Shown in pieces: positions 17,301 to 24,941 of a DNA stretch of 64,000 bases; positions within the stretch are counted from its first letter, which is position 1; each line of letters starts with the position of its first letter. This DNA comes from Streptomyces marispadix (GTDB lineage: Bacteria > Actinomycetota > Actinomycetes > Streptomycetales > Streptomycetaceae). The translations under genes and the position numbers were made by a program. Location: positions 1,922,001-1,986,000 of the forward strand of contig NZ_JAKWJU010000002.1 of the NCBI RefSeq assembly GCF_022524345.1. The letters run 5' to 3'. The notes beneath the pieces are model-generated. The model was not told the DNA's origin. It did not search any database and was given only the letters and a program-made list of their open reading frames with translations.

Positions 17301-19044
17301 GAACGCTGCCGGCACGGTCACTTCGTTTGTGCACGATGCCGCAGGACGGCTGCTGTCCGCCTCCTCGCCGACATCGGATCTGGAGATCACATACGACCTG
17401 CTCGGCCGCATCACCGCCGAGACGGTCGAGGGCCGGACCACCGCTTTCACCTATGACGCCGCCGGCCGCCGTACGAGCCGCACCACACCGTCCGGAGCCC
17501 TCACCGTTCTCACCTACGACGAAGTCGGCAACCGTGTCGGCCTCGAACTCGACGGTCACGCGCTCGCCTTCACACATGATCCGCTGGGACGTGAGCTCAC
17601 GCGGACGCTCGGGCCCGCCGGACAAACCAGCATCACCTCCGCCTGGGACGACGCAGGCCGCCTGACGCGGCGCACCCTGGCTGCGGGTACGCACACGATG
17701 CGGGACCGGTCCCACGCCTACCGCGCCGACGGCTACTTGGAGACACTCGCCGAGCAAGTCTCGGGTGTCACCGAGCAGATGAACCTCGACCCGGTGGGGC
17801 GACCTCTCAGTCTCACTACCGGGAGGCATCAGGAGACCTACGCCTACGACCAGCAGGGAAACCAGACCTACGCCGACTGGCAGCACCCTGCCGCCGATGC
17901 CAACGCAGCGGGAGACCGGGATTATTCGGGCACCAGGCTGCTCTCGGCCGGGCGCGTCCACTACTCCCACGACGAGGCCGGACGGCTGGTCGAACGACGC
18001 AAGAGCCGCATCTCCCGCAAGCCGGACGTGTGGAACTACACCTACGACGCAGAGGACCGGCTCACCTCCTGCACCACACCAGACGGCACGGTGTGGCACT
18101 ACCGGTACGACCCGCTCGGACGGCGCACCGCCAAGTACCGGCTGGCGGAGGACGGTGCCCAGATCGTCGAGGAGACCCGATTCGCCTGGGACCTGGTCTC
18201 CCTCGCCGAGCAGACCGATTCGTCGACCGGAATCACCGTCACGTGGGAACACGAGGGCCACCAGCCCATCGCGCAGCACGAGCGCAAGCCGCTGAGCCAG
18301 GAGGAGTACGACAGTCGCTTCTTCGCCATCGTCACAGACCTCGTAGGCACACCCACCGAACTCGTCGACGAAACGGGGACCATCGCCTGGCACAAGCAGT
18401 CGACCTGCTGGGGCAGCACCGCCTGGAACGCCGACGCCAGCGCCTACACCCCACTGCGGTTCCCCGGCCAGTACGCAGACCCCGAAACAGGACTGCACTA
18501 CAACTACTTCCGTCACTACGACCCGGAGACGGCACGCTTCACCAGTCTCGACCCCCTCGGCCTGGAGCCCGCGCCCAACCCCTTCGGCTACGTCGTCAAT
18601 CCGATGGCATGGATCGATCTGCTTGGGCTGCTCACCTGCAAGCAGAACGCCAAGATCCTTCGCGACAACATGGCCGCCGAGGGCCGGGCCCCCGGGCCCG
18701 GGCAAGCGGCCGCCCATATCGTTCCCTCAGGCGGGCAACAGGGGCACTGGGCACCAGGCGCCCGGGCGCGAGGTCTTCTCCAGCAATACGGAGTCGACAT
18801 CAACGATGCCGCCAATGGCATCCCGCTCGACCACCCGACGCCACACAACTACACGCACAGAGGCGCCTATTTGCAGCGGCTCGACACTCATCTGCAAGGC
18901 ACTGTCGGCCAGTTGCAGGCGATGGGACACAGCAACGACACCATCGCCAACACGCTCCGTTCCGAACTGCGCCGTATCGGCAGTGAAGTACAGTCGGAAC
19001 TCATCACCGGACAGCCTGGCCCCTCAGCGCATTGGACGGCGTGA
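14365..19044 (+). CDS. RHS-repeat polymorphic toxin with AHH-type nuclease tip
   Basis: A 1559-residue protein with no Sec signal. Residues 1-190 are helical and resemble the CpnT/WXG100-like N-domain of actinobacterial toxins, suggesting type VII secretion. A glycine-rich linker (about 195-250) leads to a DUF6531-like entry (DPIDMATGEMFLAQTDLELPG). Many YD repeats (YDAAGRLTSETDFDGRTTHY type) form the shell. The core closes at RFTSLDPLGLEPAPNPFGYVVNPMAWIDLLGL. The C-terminal ~120 residues are the variable tip, with AAHIVPSGG, GVDINDAANGIPLDHP and HNYTHRGAY. These fit an HNH/Endo VII-type AHH nuclease. From about 16.69 kb codon use looks less GC-biased than upstream. Immunity candidates follow directly. 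Confidence 0.9.
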   Translation: MGYVLPGWLDEILDFIGINWPNVDEDDYREMADAMREFAEKFEGHGGEAHAAVNRILASSEGYAVDALQEHWGKVKGSHLDKVPEVARLFATACDVVADIIYGMKVKAEIELGAMAASIGISIGLSVVTGGLSALIGAAETAAMRELIRRIIKEAEEEIVSRLMAEVTEPVTGKLEKMTEDMILDLADDAIHLPPGEGGGAGGGGDAGGGHDGGKGAMNLASAGGGGAGGAGGGSGGAGGGGGGAGGGRMRIDPDEFDNGAEKLSRHGSDLHTNSLAPLGRAKGAFGRTKGRDPFTQAFDSVLHGALDGSEKALKKVAKHVGEGVPGGVRSMAKRHRDNENSVADSMKAITSRSDGKGPNGRGAGTGAKRWQQAGAKVKLAFAQLSQKARAARCKLFGGDPIDMATGEMFLAQTDLELPGVLPLIIERTHISTYRHGHFFGPSWASTLDERLERGDGGLWWHRTDGSSMMYHREPDMLGDQVWPMEGERIPLTCVLEGSDYALAVADPVTGLTRHFRAAPDGDAGTWWLAEIEDRNGNGISIDREADGLPSAIRHDGGYHVDVTTDDGLISSIAVRTPEGPVEVKSYAYDDARNLTHIVNSSGLPLVFGYDSDHRITSWTDRNDSTYQYVYDETGRVTQTIGPDGCLSARIAYDPAERTTRYTDSLGAVTTYRTNERGQVVAETDPLGNTVHSEWDSHDNLLSRTDALGQTTRLEWDDNGTDLISVRYPDGTRTDITYDTRTHLPRETRLPEGAVWRHEYDAQGNLTAQIAPDGGATRLTHAPTGAVQTVTDPLGQISTVETNPAGVITAVTDALGRRVACVRDAFGRSSRLTEANGATTAMEWTIEGKPTQRAEADGTVERWTWDGEGNCLSFTDANGGLTEFAYSHFDQIASRTTPDGAQHSFTYDTELRLTDVTSPSGLAWNYTYDAAGRLTSETDFDGRTTHYQYDAAGRLIARTTPLGETISFELDVMGRTVSKNAAGTVTSFVHDAAGRLLSASSPTSDLEITYDLLGRITAETVEGRTTAFTYDAAGRRTSRTTPSGALTVLTYDEVGNRVGLELDGHALAFTHDPLGRELTRTLGPAGQTSITSAWDDAGRLTRRTLAAGTHTMRDRSHAYRADGYLETLAEQVSGVTEQMNLDPVGRPLSLTTGRHQETYAYDQQGNQTYADWQHPAADANAAGDRDYSGTRLLSAGRVHYSHDEAGRLVERRKSRISRKPDVWNYTYDAEDRLTSCTTPDGTVWHYRYDPLGRRTAKYRLAEDGAQIVEETRFAWDLVSLAEQTDSSTGITVTWEHEGHQPIAQHERKPLSQEEYDSRFFAIVTDLVGTPTELVDETGTIAWHKQSTCWGSTAWNADASAYTPLRFPGQYADPETGLHYNYFRHYDPETARFTSLDPLGLEPAPNPFGYVVNPMAWIDLLGLLTCKQNAKILRDNMAAEGRAPGPGQAAAHIVPSGGQQGHWAPGARARGLLQQYGVDINDAANGIPLDHPTPHNYTHRGAYLQRLDTHLQGTVGQLQAMGHSNDTIANTLRSELRRIGSEVQSELITGQPGPSAHWTA

Positions 19045-19045
19045 C

Positions 19046-19630
19046 GTGACCGCGACCCCACTCTCGGTGTACCGCATTCTTCCGCCCTTCAAGGAGGGTC
19101 TGAGGAGCATCCTCGTCGACGACTGGCCGTTGATCCGCTGGCAGACCCACGGGGACCCCGCCGAGATGCCGACACGTGTCACGGCGGAGTGGCAAGGCCC
19201 CCCGAACTTCCGGGAGATCGACTACCCCTCAAGCAGTCTCGGAGCCCCGGTACTCAGCCGACGAGTCGCAGACAAGGTCCGCGATCGCTTCTCACCGGGA
19301 GGAAGTTTTCTTCCGGTCTCCGTCTCCGGCGAACCGGAGGGCAAGTACGAGTTGTATGTCGCTGAGCACGTGGTCGATTGCCTTGACCCGGATCGCTCCT
19401 CCGCACCGCTGCAACCGACACTCGTCATCGAGAAGGCCGTCTTCCTCCCGGAGAGGCTTCCTCTGGAGTACGCGGCATTTCGGGTGCCCGGCTTCCCACG
19501 GGGGGTCTACTGGAACGGCTGGGCGGTGGAGTTGCTCTGCGAGCTCATCGGCAGGGACGATTTGGAGCTGCGCCTGGTCTGGTCGACCGATCCGGACGCG
19601 GTACCCCATCGCAACCCGATGGGTTTCTGA
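19046..19630 (+). CDS. Probable cognate immunity protein (Imm11/DUF1629-like)
   Basis: A 194-residue protein beginning at a GTG one base after the toxin stop codon, so the two are tightly coupled. It has no signal peptide and is predicted cytoplasmic. SLGAPVLSRRVADKVRDRF, then FLPVSV..YELYVAEHVVDCLDPDRS and an FRVPGFPRGVYWN segment resemble the Imm11 (MXAN_0049/DUF1629) family. The assignment rests on pattern and position only. It should neutralise the nuclease tip of the RHS protein. Codon use is less GC-biased than in the flanking core genes, as for the toxin tip. Confidence 0.7.
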   Translation: MTATPLSVYRILPPFKEGLRSILVDDWPLIRWQTHGDPAEMPTRVTAEWQGPPNFREIDYPSSSLGAPVLSRRVADKVRDRFSPGGSFLPVSVSGEPEGKYELYVAEHVVDCLDPDRSSAPLQPTLVIEKAVFLPERLPLEYAAFRVPGFPRGVYWNGWAVELLCELIGRDDLELRLVWSTDPDAVPHRNPMGF

Positions 19631-19871
19631 CCGTCGCGTCAGTGGCGCGATGTAACCATGTACCGCCGTCGGTCGAAGTGCCCTGACGACGGAGGAAGCA
19701 GCCCGTATCGGCGGCGGGAAAAGCCCCCTGGGGCCATGGCGACGGTTCGCTGGCAGTGCATCAGGTCCCAGGTATGGAATGAGCGCGATAAGCAAATGGC
19801 CGTAGTGATTTCAGCAATCGGTCTCGTCGTGGATTCAGCAGCTCCCTGCCCATCTGGAAGTAGAGATCCTC

Positions 19872-20138
19872 GTGTGGCGCCGAGAGGTGGACGACGAGGT
19901 GCTCGCAGAGGAAGAGGGCCTGGAGCGTCTTTACGACGAGGCTGAAAGCATCGTGCCCCAGTATGCGGATCAAGTCCGTGAAGCGTTCTCAAGCGCGCTC
20001 TCGCCTAGCGAGTTCGAAGACGAGGCCGAAGAGTTCATCTCGTACGAAGCCTGGTCGCTCCGCGAGCAAACACTGCTGGTCGGTGCCAAGCAGGACGACA
20101 CGGACGTTCCTGTAGAGGTGGTTTTCTCAATCCGCTGA
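19872..20138 (+). CDS. Small acidic protein in the immunity cluster, possibly a remnant
   Basis: This is 88 residues, strongly acidic and probably helical (EEEGLERLYDEAESIVPQYADQVREAF). I do not recognise a family. It starts at a GTG with only a weak ribosome-binding site and lies 241 bases after the Imm11-like gene, in DNA with nothing else readable. It may be a real small immunity protein or the C-terminal end of a decayed one. Its position between two immunity-type genes is the main clue. Confidence 0.45.
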   Translation: MWRREVDDEVLAEEEGLERLYDEAESIVPQYADQVREAFSSALSPSEFEDEAEEFISYEAWSLREQTLLVGAKQDDTDVPVEVVFSIR

Positions 20139-20198
20139 CGGCATCCCTCGAAAAGAGCGAGCAGCCTCCCGCTCTCAAGCCACAGAAGGGCGCAGGAA

Positions 20199-20708
20199 GT
20201 GAGAGCCGAGGATCTGGTCTCCGAACTGGTCCGCCTCCTGGAAGCACATCCAGAGAAGGCCAACTGGACGGGCGTGCTCAACGCCGAGGACATCTCCTTG
20301 GCCGAAGAGCGACTGGCGGCCAAGTTCCCGCCCTCCTACCGGAGGTTCCTTGCGGAGCTGGGCAGTTGCGAGGCGGACGGCACGGAATTCCTCGGCGTCT
20401 TTCGGACGCCCCTGATGGGCGACGCCCTGCTCGGCACCGTCCACGAAACGCTGCAAGCCAGAGAGGACCCCCGATTCCCTCGTGAGCTTCTGGTGATCCA
20501 GTACGACGGCATGGGTGGTCTGGTGTCACTGGACGTCTCCCGTACGGACGAGGCGGGAGAGGCACCCGTCGTCGTATGGGACCCGGGCGCGGCCGACCGA
20601 GGTGGCCCGGAGGAACTCGCGCCCGACTTCGGCACGTACGTGCTGCGGGAGTGCAGGCGCGCCCTGACGGGCAGTGCATCACGCGACAGCCTCGGGGAGA
20701 GTTCGTGA
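20199..20708 (+). CDS. SMI1/KNR4 (SUKH) family immunity protein
   Basis: A 169-residue cytoplasmic protein. The first half has the SUKH signature: EDISLAEERLAAKFPPSYRRFLAELG, followed by an FLGVF segment. Further on, LLVIQYDGMGGLVSLDVSR precedes VVVWDPGA. SUKH proteins are the most common immunity proteins against nuclease toxins of this kind. The GTG at 20199 follows AAGGG. Its stop overlaps the GTG of a truncated following gene (GTGA at 20705-20708), so an operon of immunity genes once continued further. Confidence 0.85.
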   Translation: MRAEDLVSELVRLLEAHPEKANWTGVLNAEDISLAEERLAAKFPPSYRRFLAELGSCEADGTEFLGVFRTPLMGDALLGTVHETLQAREDPRFPRELLVIQYDGMGGLVSLDVSRTDEAGEAPVVVWDPGAADRGGPEELAPDFGTYVLRECRRALTGSASRDSLGESS

Positions 20709-20790
20709 CGGAAGCGTCGTACTACAGGGCGAGAGCAAGAGCGGGGAATCTCGTGGCCGATCCCTCGGAGGACGCTCTCTACATGCGGAG
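20705..20790 (+). pseudogene. 5' fragment of a gene following the SUKH immunity gene
   Basis: Translation from the GTG at 20705, overlapping the SUKH stop by four bases, gives MTEASYYRARARAGNLVADP and then SEDALYM. This looks like a normal gene start with good coupling. After about 20790 the frame runs antisense through the HIT-like gene and becomes arginine-rich noise. I infer that the gene was cut off at a recombination junction near 20790-20846. Its original function is not known; it was probably another immunity or toxin-associated protein. Confidence 0.55.
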
Positions 20791-20846
20791 CTCCGATCTT
20801 GGGACTCCCGGCAACGCCCCTGCACGTTCAATGCGCTCTCGCTTGC

Positions 20847-21047
20847 GTGCTCGACATGGGCCTTCGGCGCCACCAGGACCTTGCCCGGCACGGTGGGCCA
20901 CCGGTCCAGAAAGGCCACGTGCGCGACATCCTCGTAGACCGCCTCGTGCTGATAATCCGGCTCTTCTGCGACATACGCGCACACGAAGCACGGCCCGGAT
21001 CTTGCGCGGGCCGCGTAGGCGTCGAGATCCATCGGCTGTCTATTCAT
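20847..21047 (-). pseudogene. HIT-family protein, 3'-truncated remnant
   Basis: From the ATG at 21047 the frame reads MNRQPMDLDAYAARARSGPC and then FVCAYVAEEPDY, DVAHVAFLDRWPTVPGKVLVAPKAHVEH. This is the N-terminal half of an actinobacterial HIT (histidine triad) hydrolase. At about 20847 similarity stops. The reading frame continues to 20679 as unrelated sequence, so the catalytic His-x-His-x-His triad is missing. It overlaps the MazG-like gene by eight bases, showing an old two-gene operon, and has a good GAGGAGA ribosome-binding site. It is almost certainly inactive. Confidence 0.75.
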
Positions 21048-21438
21048 CCGCCCGTCTCTCCTCAGGCGCGTCCATGGCAGCGGCCGGTTCTGGCGCGATG
21101 GCAGGCCCCGGTTTCTCCGGCAACCGAGCACGAATGGCCGTGTCGAGTTCTGCCATTGTGCGGTGGAATGCCGCTTCCAGATCGACGTCGTAGCGGTGCG
21201 CCAGGATGAGCACCGACCAGAGGCAGTCGGCGAGTTCGTGCTCCAGCGCCGTCCGCCCGCCCGGCACCTCCCGTGCGCCCTCCGCGGCCATCACCAGTTT
21301 GGCCAGGTCTCCGACATCGCCCATGAAACCGAGCATGAACTCCTCCCGTGTCCACACCCGGCCCCGCTCATGCCGATTGACCTCGTCATACAGATCGTGG
21401 ATCTGCAACGCCCCTTGCAGCAGCTCGTCCAGGCCCAC
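21040..21438 (-). CDS. MazG-like nucleotide pyrophosphohydrolase-type protein
   Basis: A 132-residue all-helical protein resembling the MazG-like family, which hydrolyses (d)NTPs to monophosphates. Acidic metal-binding positions are visible in EEFMLGFMGDVGDLAKLVMAAEG and LEHELADCLWSVLILAHRYDVDLEAAF, the expected ExxE...ExxD arrangement with variation. A Pro/Ala-rich tail follows. Its stop overlaps the start of the HIT remnant by eight bases. The pair probably served nucleotide sanitation; only this partner looks intact. Confidence 0.72.
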   Translation of the reverse strand: MGLDELLQGALQIHDLYDEVNRHERGRVWTREEFMLGFMGDVGDLAKLVMAAEGAREVPGGRTALEHELADCLWSVLILAHRYDVDLEAAFHRTMAELDTAIRARLPEKPGPAIAPEPAAAMDAPEERRADE

Positions 21439-21568
21439 ACTCGCCTCCGCTGGATCCCTGCCTGAGAAGCAGAACCCCCGGCCTGCGCTCCATCAGGCGC
21501 AGCTCCATGCCGGGTGCACCGCCCGCCTCCCGGCAGGCCGTGTGCGGGACAGTGGCGTAGTCAGCCCC

Positions 21569-22075
21569 TCAGCGCCGCTCCCAGTGAGGGTTGCCCGGGT
21601 GCCCCCACTGCTTCGTGAGCTTGTCGGCCAGCTCCAGCGCCCTTTCCGCTTCGGGGACTCCGGGAAGCGGCCGTCCCGGCGGCTGCTTCCGGGTGGGCTT
21701 GGCCGAGGGCGTGCTCGGGGGCGGTGTCGTGGTGGGGGTCGGCTTGGGTGTCTTCGTCTTGGACGGCTTGGGGGTGGAAGGTTCGGCCGAGGGGCTGGGG
21801 GCGCGGGGGACGGCCGTGGCGGGGAGGCGGTTCTTCGAGACTGGTACCTCGTTCTCGCCGCCCTGAAGGAGGAGCCCCGTGCCTACTCCCGTACCTATGA
21901 CGAGGAGCGCCACGCTCGCGGTGAGCCGTACCGGTCCACGGAACGGCCGCAGGTTGAACGGGAAGGCGGCCGTCGGGGCCGGATATGAGACGCGGTAGAG
22001 ATCGCGGCCACACTCCCGGCAGGCCTCGGACGTCTCGGGTGATCGTGTGCCACAACGCGGGCATGTGGTCGGCAT
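21569..22075 (-). CDS. Zinc-ribbon single-pass membrane protein
   Basis: A 168-residue protein. The N-terminus has a zinc ribbon (CPRCGTRSPETSEACRECG). One transmembrane helix follows at about residues 50-70 (LTASVALLVIGTGVGTGLLLQ). A long Pro/Thr/Lys/Ser-rich stalk then leads to a short C-terminal module (ERALELADKLTKQWGHPGNPHW). The ribbon should be cytoplasmic and the stalk outside. The ATG at 22075 has GGAG at proper spacing; a TTG two codons upstream is the alternative. Function is unknown. It may be a cell-wall-facing sensor or anchor. Confidence 0.7.
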   Translation of the reverse strand: MPTTCPRCGTRSPETSEACRECGRDLYRVSYPAPTAAFPFNLRPFRGPVRLTASVALLVIGTGVGTGLLLQGGENEVPVSKNRLPATAVPRAPSPSAEPSTPKPSKTKTPKPTPTTTPPPSTPSAKPTRKQPPGRPLPGVPEAERALELADKLTKQWGHPGNPHWERR

Positions 22076-22604
22076 GCGCAACTCCAGAGCTGTTATGGGG
22101 GCACCACTATCCGCTTACGCACCTGCACCCGCGGACACTAGCGGTGCGACCACCGGTAACGAAGCCCCCCGGGTGGCTCGACTTGGCGCTGCGCGCGTAG
22201 ATCGCCCGGTCTCCAACGGCCCGGCTCTGGGCGGGTGTTGAACCGGCAGGCGGCGGCGTGCAGGTGAGCACGACGAACGGCCTGGAAGAGGTTCGTCGGC
22301 GGCGGGGGCGGCCCGTTGGGCGGAGAGTTTCTAGGGGCCCGGCTGCCGTGCTCCAACGGCCGGGCCCCTTCGCCCCCCTCGGCCCCTTCATCCCCCCTGA
22401 CGGGCCCGAGCACCAGGTAAGACCCACACCCTCCCGGAAGGGTTGCACGCGATCCGGAATTTTCTGTTCAGTGTGCGTCCCCCGTGGTCCGGACGGTTCG
22501 CGCGGCCGGATACGCCCCGTGCCCTGCCCCGTTCACCCCTCTCAGCCTCCTTCGGAAGCGGGCCCGGTTCACCCCTCTTCGCCTCCTTCCGATGCGGGCC
22601 CGGT
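22076..22604. other. Intergenic region with terminator and tandem repeats
   Basis: About 530 bases with no gene I can support. It contains the promoter side of the zinc-ribbon gene, a strong hairpin at 22334-22368, and most of a 36-bp tandem repeat that runs into the 3' end of the isomerase gene. Confidence 0.5.
22334..22368 (-). terminator. Terminator for the minus-strand catabolic operon
   Basis: GGGGCCCGGC (22334-22343) and GCCGGGCCCC (22359-22368) are perfect arms with a 15-base loop. On the minus strand the hairpin is followed by TAGAAACTC. It lies about 240 bases beyond the isomerase stop codon. Confidence 0.65.
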
Positions 22605-22643
22605 TCACCCCTCTTCGCCTCCTTCCGAAGCGAAATGGCCTTC
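22536..22643. repeat. Three tandem 36-bp repeats at the 3' end of the isomerase gene
   Basis: Units start at 22536, 22572 and 22608, each beginning CCCCTCT and containing GCCTCCTTC. The first two end CGGGCCCGGTTCA. The isomerase stop codon falls at the junction of the second and third units. The array therefore sets the length of the Glu/Gly-rich C-terminus and extends into the 3' untranslated region. Confidence 0.8.
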
Positions 22644-23624
22644 CGTGGCGTGATCGCCTTCCGAAGCGCCATGGCACTCCGCAGCGACATGGCGCAGATA
22701 GCGGTCGACGGTCTCGGTCAGGACCTCGACTCCGTCGCGCGCCCACAGGGCGGGGCTGAAGATCTCCACCTCGATGGGGCCTTCGTAGCCCGCCGCGTCG
22801 ACGAGTTCGCGGAGGCCGCGCAAGTCGACGGCGCCGTCGCCGAGTTGGCCGCGGCCGAGGAGTACGCCCTCGGGGAGCGGCGTCACCCAGTCCGCGAGCT
22901 GGAAGGCTGCGAGCCGCCCGCCCGCGCCCGCACGGGCGATCGCCTCCGGGGCCCGGTCGTCCCACCACACGTGGTAGGTGTCCACGACGACGCCCACCTG
23001 CTCCGGCGGGAAGCGTTCGGCGAGGTCCAGCGCCTGCGCCAGCGTGGAGACCACACAGCGGTCGGAGGCGAACATCGGGTGCAGCGGTTCGATCGCCAGG
23101 CGCACGCCGCGTTCGCCCGCGTAGGGCGCCAGTTCGGCGAGGGCGTCCGCGATACGTTCCCGTGCGCCCGTGAGGTCCCGGCTGCCGTCGGGGAGTCCGC
23201 CTGAGACGAGGACCAGCGTGGCCGTGCCCAGTGTCGCGGCCTCGTCGATCGCGGCGCGGTTGTCGTCGACGGCGCGGCGGCGCTCGCCGGGGTCCAAGGC
23301 GGTGAAGAAGCCGCCCCGGCACAGCGAGGTGACGGTCAGTCCCGCGTCCCTTACGAGCCGGGCGGTCGCCGACGGACCGTAGTCCTGGACGGGTTGGCGC
23401 CACAGGCCCACCCCGGTGATGCCGAGCTTGACGCACGCGGCGGTGAGTTCGGGGAGGGCGAGCTGCCTGACCGTCTGCTGGTTCACGGAGAAGCGGCGAA
23501 GTCCCGCGTCAGCGCAGCGACTTGCATCCTCCTCGCCCGTCCTCGCGCCACCGCCCGCACGCGCGCCCGCGCCGTCGCTCACGCCCGCGCCCTCGTCGGC
23601 GCCCGCTCCCTCTTCCCCGCTCAC
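22605..23624 (-). CDS. Sugar phosphate isomerase/epimerase-like TIM barrel
   Basis: A 339-residue protein whose main part (about 35-310) is an AP-endonuclease-2-type TIM barrel: VKLGITGVGLWR, LTVTSLCRGGFF, LGTATLVLVSGG, VRLAIEPLHPMFASDRC, VGVVVDTYHVWWD and IEVEIFSPALW. Metal-binding Glu, Asp and His residues expected for this superfamily are present. Both ends are low complexity: an N-terminal Gly/Ala/Asp stretch and a C-terminal Glu/Gly/His tail made by tandem repeats. The GTG at 23624 overlaps the DUF993 stop (GTGA). It is the last gene of the operon starting at 26093. Substrate is unknown. Confidence 0.85.
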   Translation of the reverse strand: MSGEEGAGADEGAGVSDGAGARAGGGARTGEEDASRCADAGLRRFSVNQQTVRQLALPELTAACVKLGITGVGLWRQPVQDYGPSATARLVRDAGLTVTSLCRGGFFTALDPGERRRAVDDNRAAIDEAATLGTATLVLVSGGLPDGSRDLTGARERIADALAELAPYAGERGVRLAIEPLHPMFASDRCVVSTLAQALDLAERFPPEQVGVVVDTYHVWWDDRAPEAIARAGAGGRLAAFQLADWVTPLPEGVLLGRGQLGDGAVDLRGLRELVDAAGYEGPIEVEIFSPALWARDGVEVLTETVDRYLRHVAAECHGASEGDHATEGHFASEGGEEG

Positions 23625-24826
23625 GCCTCGACCCCCTGCACCTCGAGCAGGCGACGCATACGGCCCTCGGCGAGCCCCGGGTCGGGGAACAGGCCGAGCC
23701 CGTCCGCGAGTTCGTAGGCGCGGGCGAGGTGCGGCAGTGAGCGTGCCGACTGCATGCCGCCGGCCATCACGAAGTGGTCCTGGTGGCCCGCGAGCCATGC
23801 GAGGAGCACTACGCCCGTCTTGTAGAAGCGGGTGGGCGCCCGGAACAGATGCCGGGACAGGGCGACGGTGGGGTCCAGTACCGCGCGGAAGCCCTCGGTG
23901 TCGCCGGTGTCCAGGCGGCGTACGGCGTCGGCCGCGAGGGGCGCGAGCGGATCGAAGACGCCCAACAGGGCATCGCTGTGGCCGAGTTCGTCGCCCGCGA
24001 CGAGTCCGGGGTAGTTGAAGTCGTCGCCCGTGTAGCAGCGGACCCCTTCCGGCAGGCGCCGCCGCAGCACCACCTCGCGTTCGGCGTCCAGCAGGGAGAC
24101 CTTCACGCCGTCGACCTTGCCGGGGTGTTCCTCGATGATCCGCAGGAAGGTCTCCGTGGCGGTGTCGAGGTCGCTGCTGCCCCAGTAGCCCTCCAGAGCG
24201 GGGTCGAACATGGACCCCAGCCAGTGCAGTACGACGGGCCGGGCGGTCTGGCGCAGCAGATGCCCGTAGACGTCGAGATAGTCGCCGGGGCCCCGGGCGG
24301 TGGCGGCGAGTGCGCGTGAGGCCATCAGCACGGGCTGTGCGCCGCACTTCTCGACCAGCTCGGCCTGTTCCTCGTAGGCGCCGCGCACGGCCGTCAAGTC
24401 GTGGGTACCCGGCGGCAGTTGGTCGGTGCCCACGCCGCAGGCGATACGGCCGCCCACGGCTCTTGCCTCGGCGGCGGAGCGCTCGATCAGCTCGGCCGCC
24501 GCCCGCCAGTCGAGCCCCATGCCGCGCTGGGCGGTGTCCATGGCCTCGGCCACGCACAGGCCGTACGACCACAGATGGCGCCGGAAGGCGAGTGTGGCGT
24601 CCCAGTCGAGCGCCGCGGACCGGCCGCCGGTCTCCCCGCCGGTCCCCTCCGCGTTCGCGCGGAATCTGTCGGCGACGACGTGCGCGGCGGCGAACACCGT
24701 GCGGGAGGAGGGCGGCCGGGCGGCGGCGGGCGGCCCCAGGACGGCGTCCGCGGGCTCGGCCCGTGGCCGGTAGGTGCGCAACGCCCCGTTCTCGTCGGGC
24801 AGTCGGATCACGAAGTCCCTTCCCAT
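23621..24826 (-). CDS. DUF993 family TIM-barrel protein (dihydrodipicolinate synthase-like)
   Basis: A 401-residue cytoplasmic protein of the DUF993 family, related to the dihydrodipicolinate synthase/aldolase TIM barrels. Typical stretches are FRRHLWSYGLCVAEAMDTAQRGMGLDW, IACGVGTDQLPP, PVVLHWLGSMFDPALEGYWGS and FYKTGVVLLAWLAGHQDHFVMAGGMQSARS. A role as a lyase or aldolase acting on an oxidised sugar is likely but untested. It sits between a Gfo/Idh/MocA oxidoreductase and a sugar isomerase, and overlaps the latter by four bases. The short gap upstream (24827-24941) holds CACAGCG-type repeats. Confidence 0.85.
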   Translation of the reverse strand: MGRDFVIRLPDENGALRTYRPRAEPADAVLGPPAAARPPSSRTVFAAAHVVADRFRANAEGTGGETGGRSAALDWDATLAFRRHLWSYGLCVAEAMDTAQRGMGLDWRAAAELIERSAAEARAVGGRIACGVGTDQLPPGTHDLTAVRGAYEEQAELVEKCGAQPVLMASRALAATARGPGDYLDVYGHLLRQTARPVVLHWLGSMFDPALEGYWGSSDLDTATETFLRIIEEHPGKVDGVKVSLLDAEREVVLRRRLPEGVRCYTGDDFNYPGLVAGDELGHSDALLGVFDPLAPLAADAVRRLDTGDTEGFRAVLDPTVALSRHLFRAPTRFYKTGVVLLAWLAGHQDHFVMAGGMQSARSLPHLARAYELADGLGLFPDPGLAEGRMRRLLEVQGVEA

Positions 24827-24941
24827 CGTTCGGTGACCGGGTACGGCGGCGTCACGGCGCGAGGCATCACAGCGGCAGACGTCACAGCGGCAGGCGCCAA
24901 GGTGACGGGCAGCACGGCGACCAGCGGCACAGCGACGGGCG

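Noticed and set aside
14365..19044. RHS gene as a secreted Sec-dependent wall protein (WapA-like)
   Set aside because: There is no signal peptide; the N-terminal helical domain fits type VII-type toxins instead.
20679..20846. C-terminal extension of the HIT frame as a real domain
   Set aside because: It is antisense to the truncated immunity-type gene and the SUKH stop, and the sequence is Arg/Ser-rich without family likeness.
22107..22270. Possible tRNA on the minus strand (GGTTCAACACCC)
   Set aside because: The flanking bases cannot form a T-arm, acceptor stem or anticodon arm, so no cloverleaf can be drawn.
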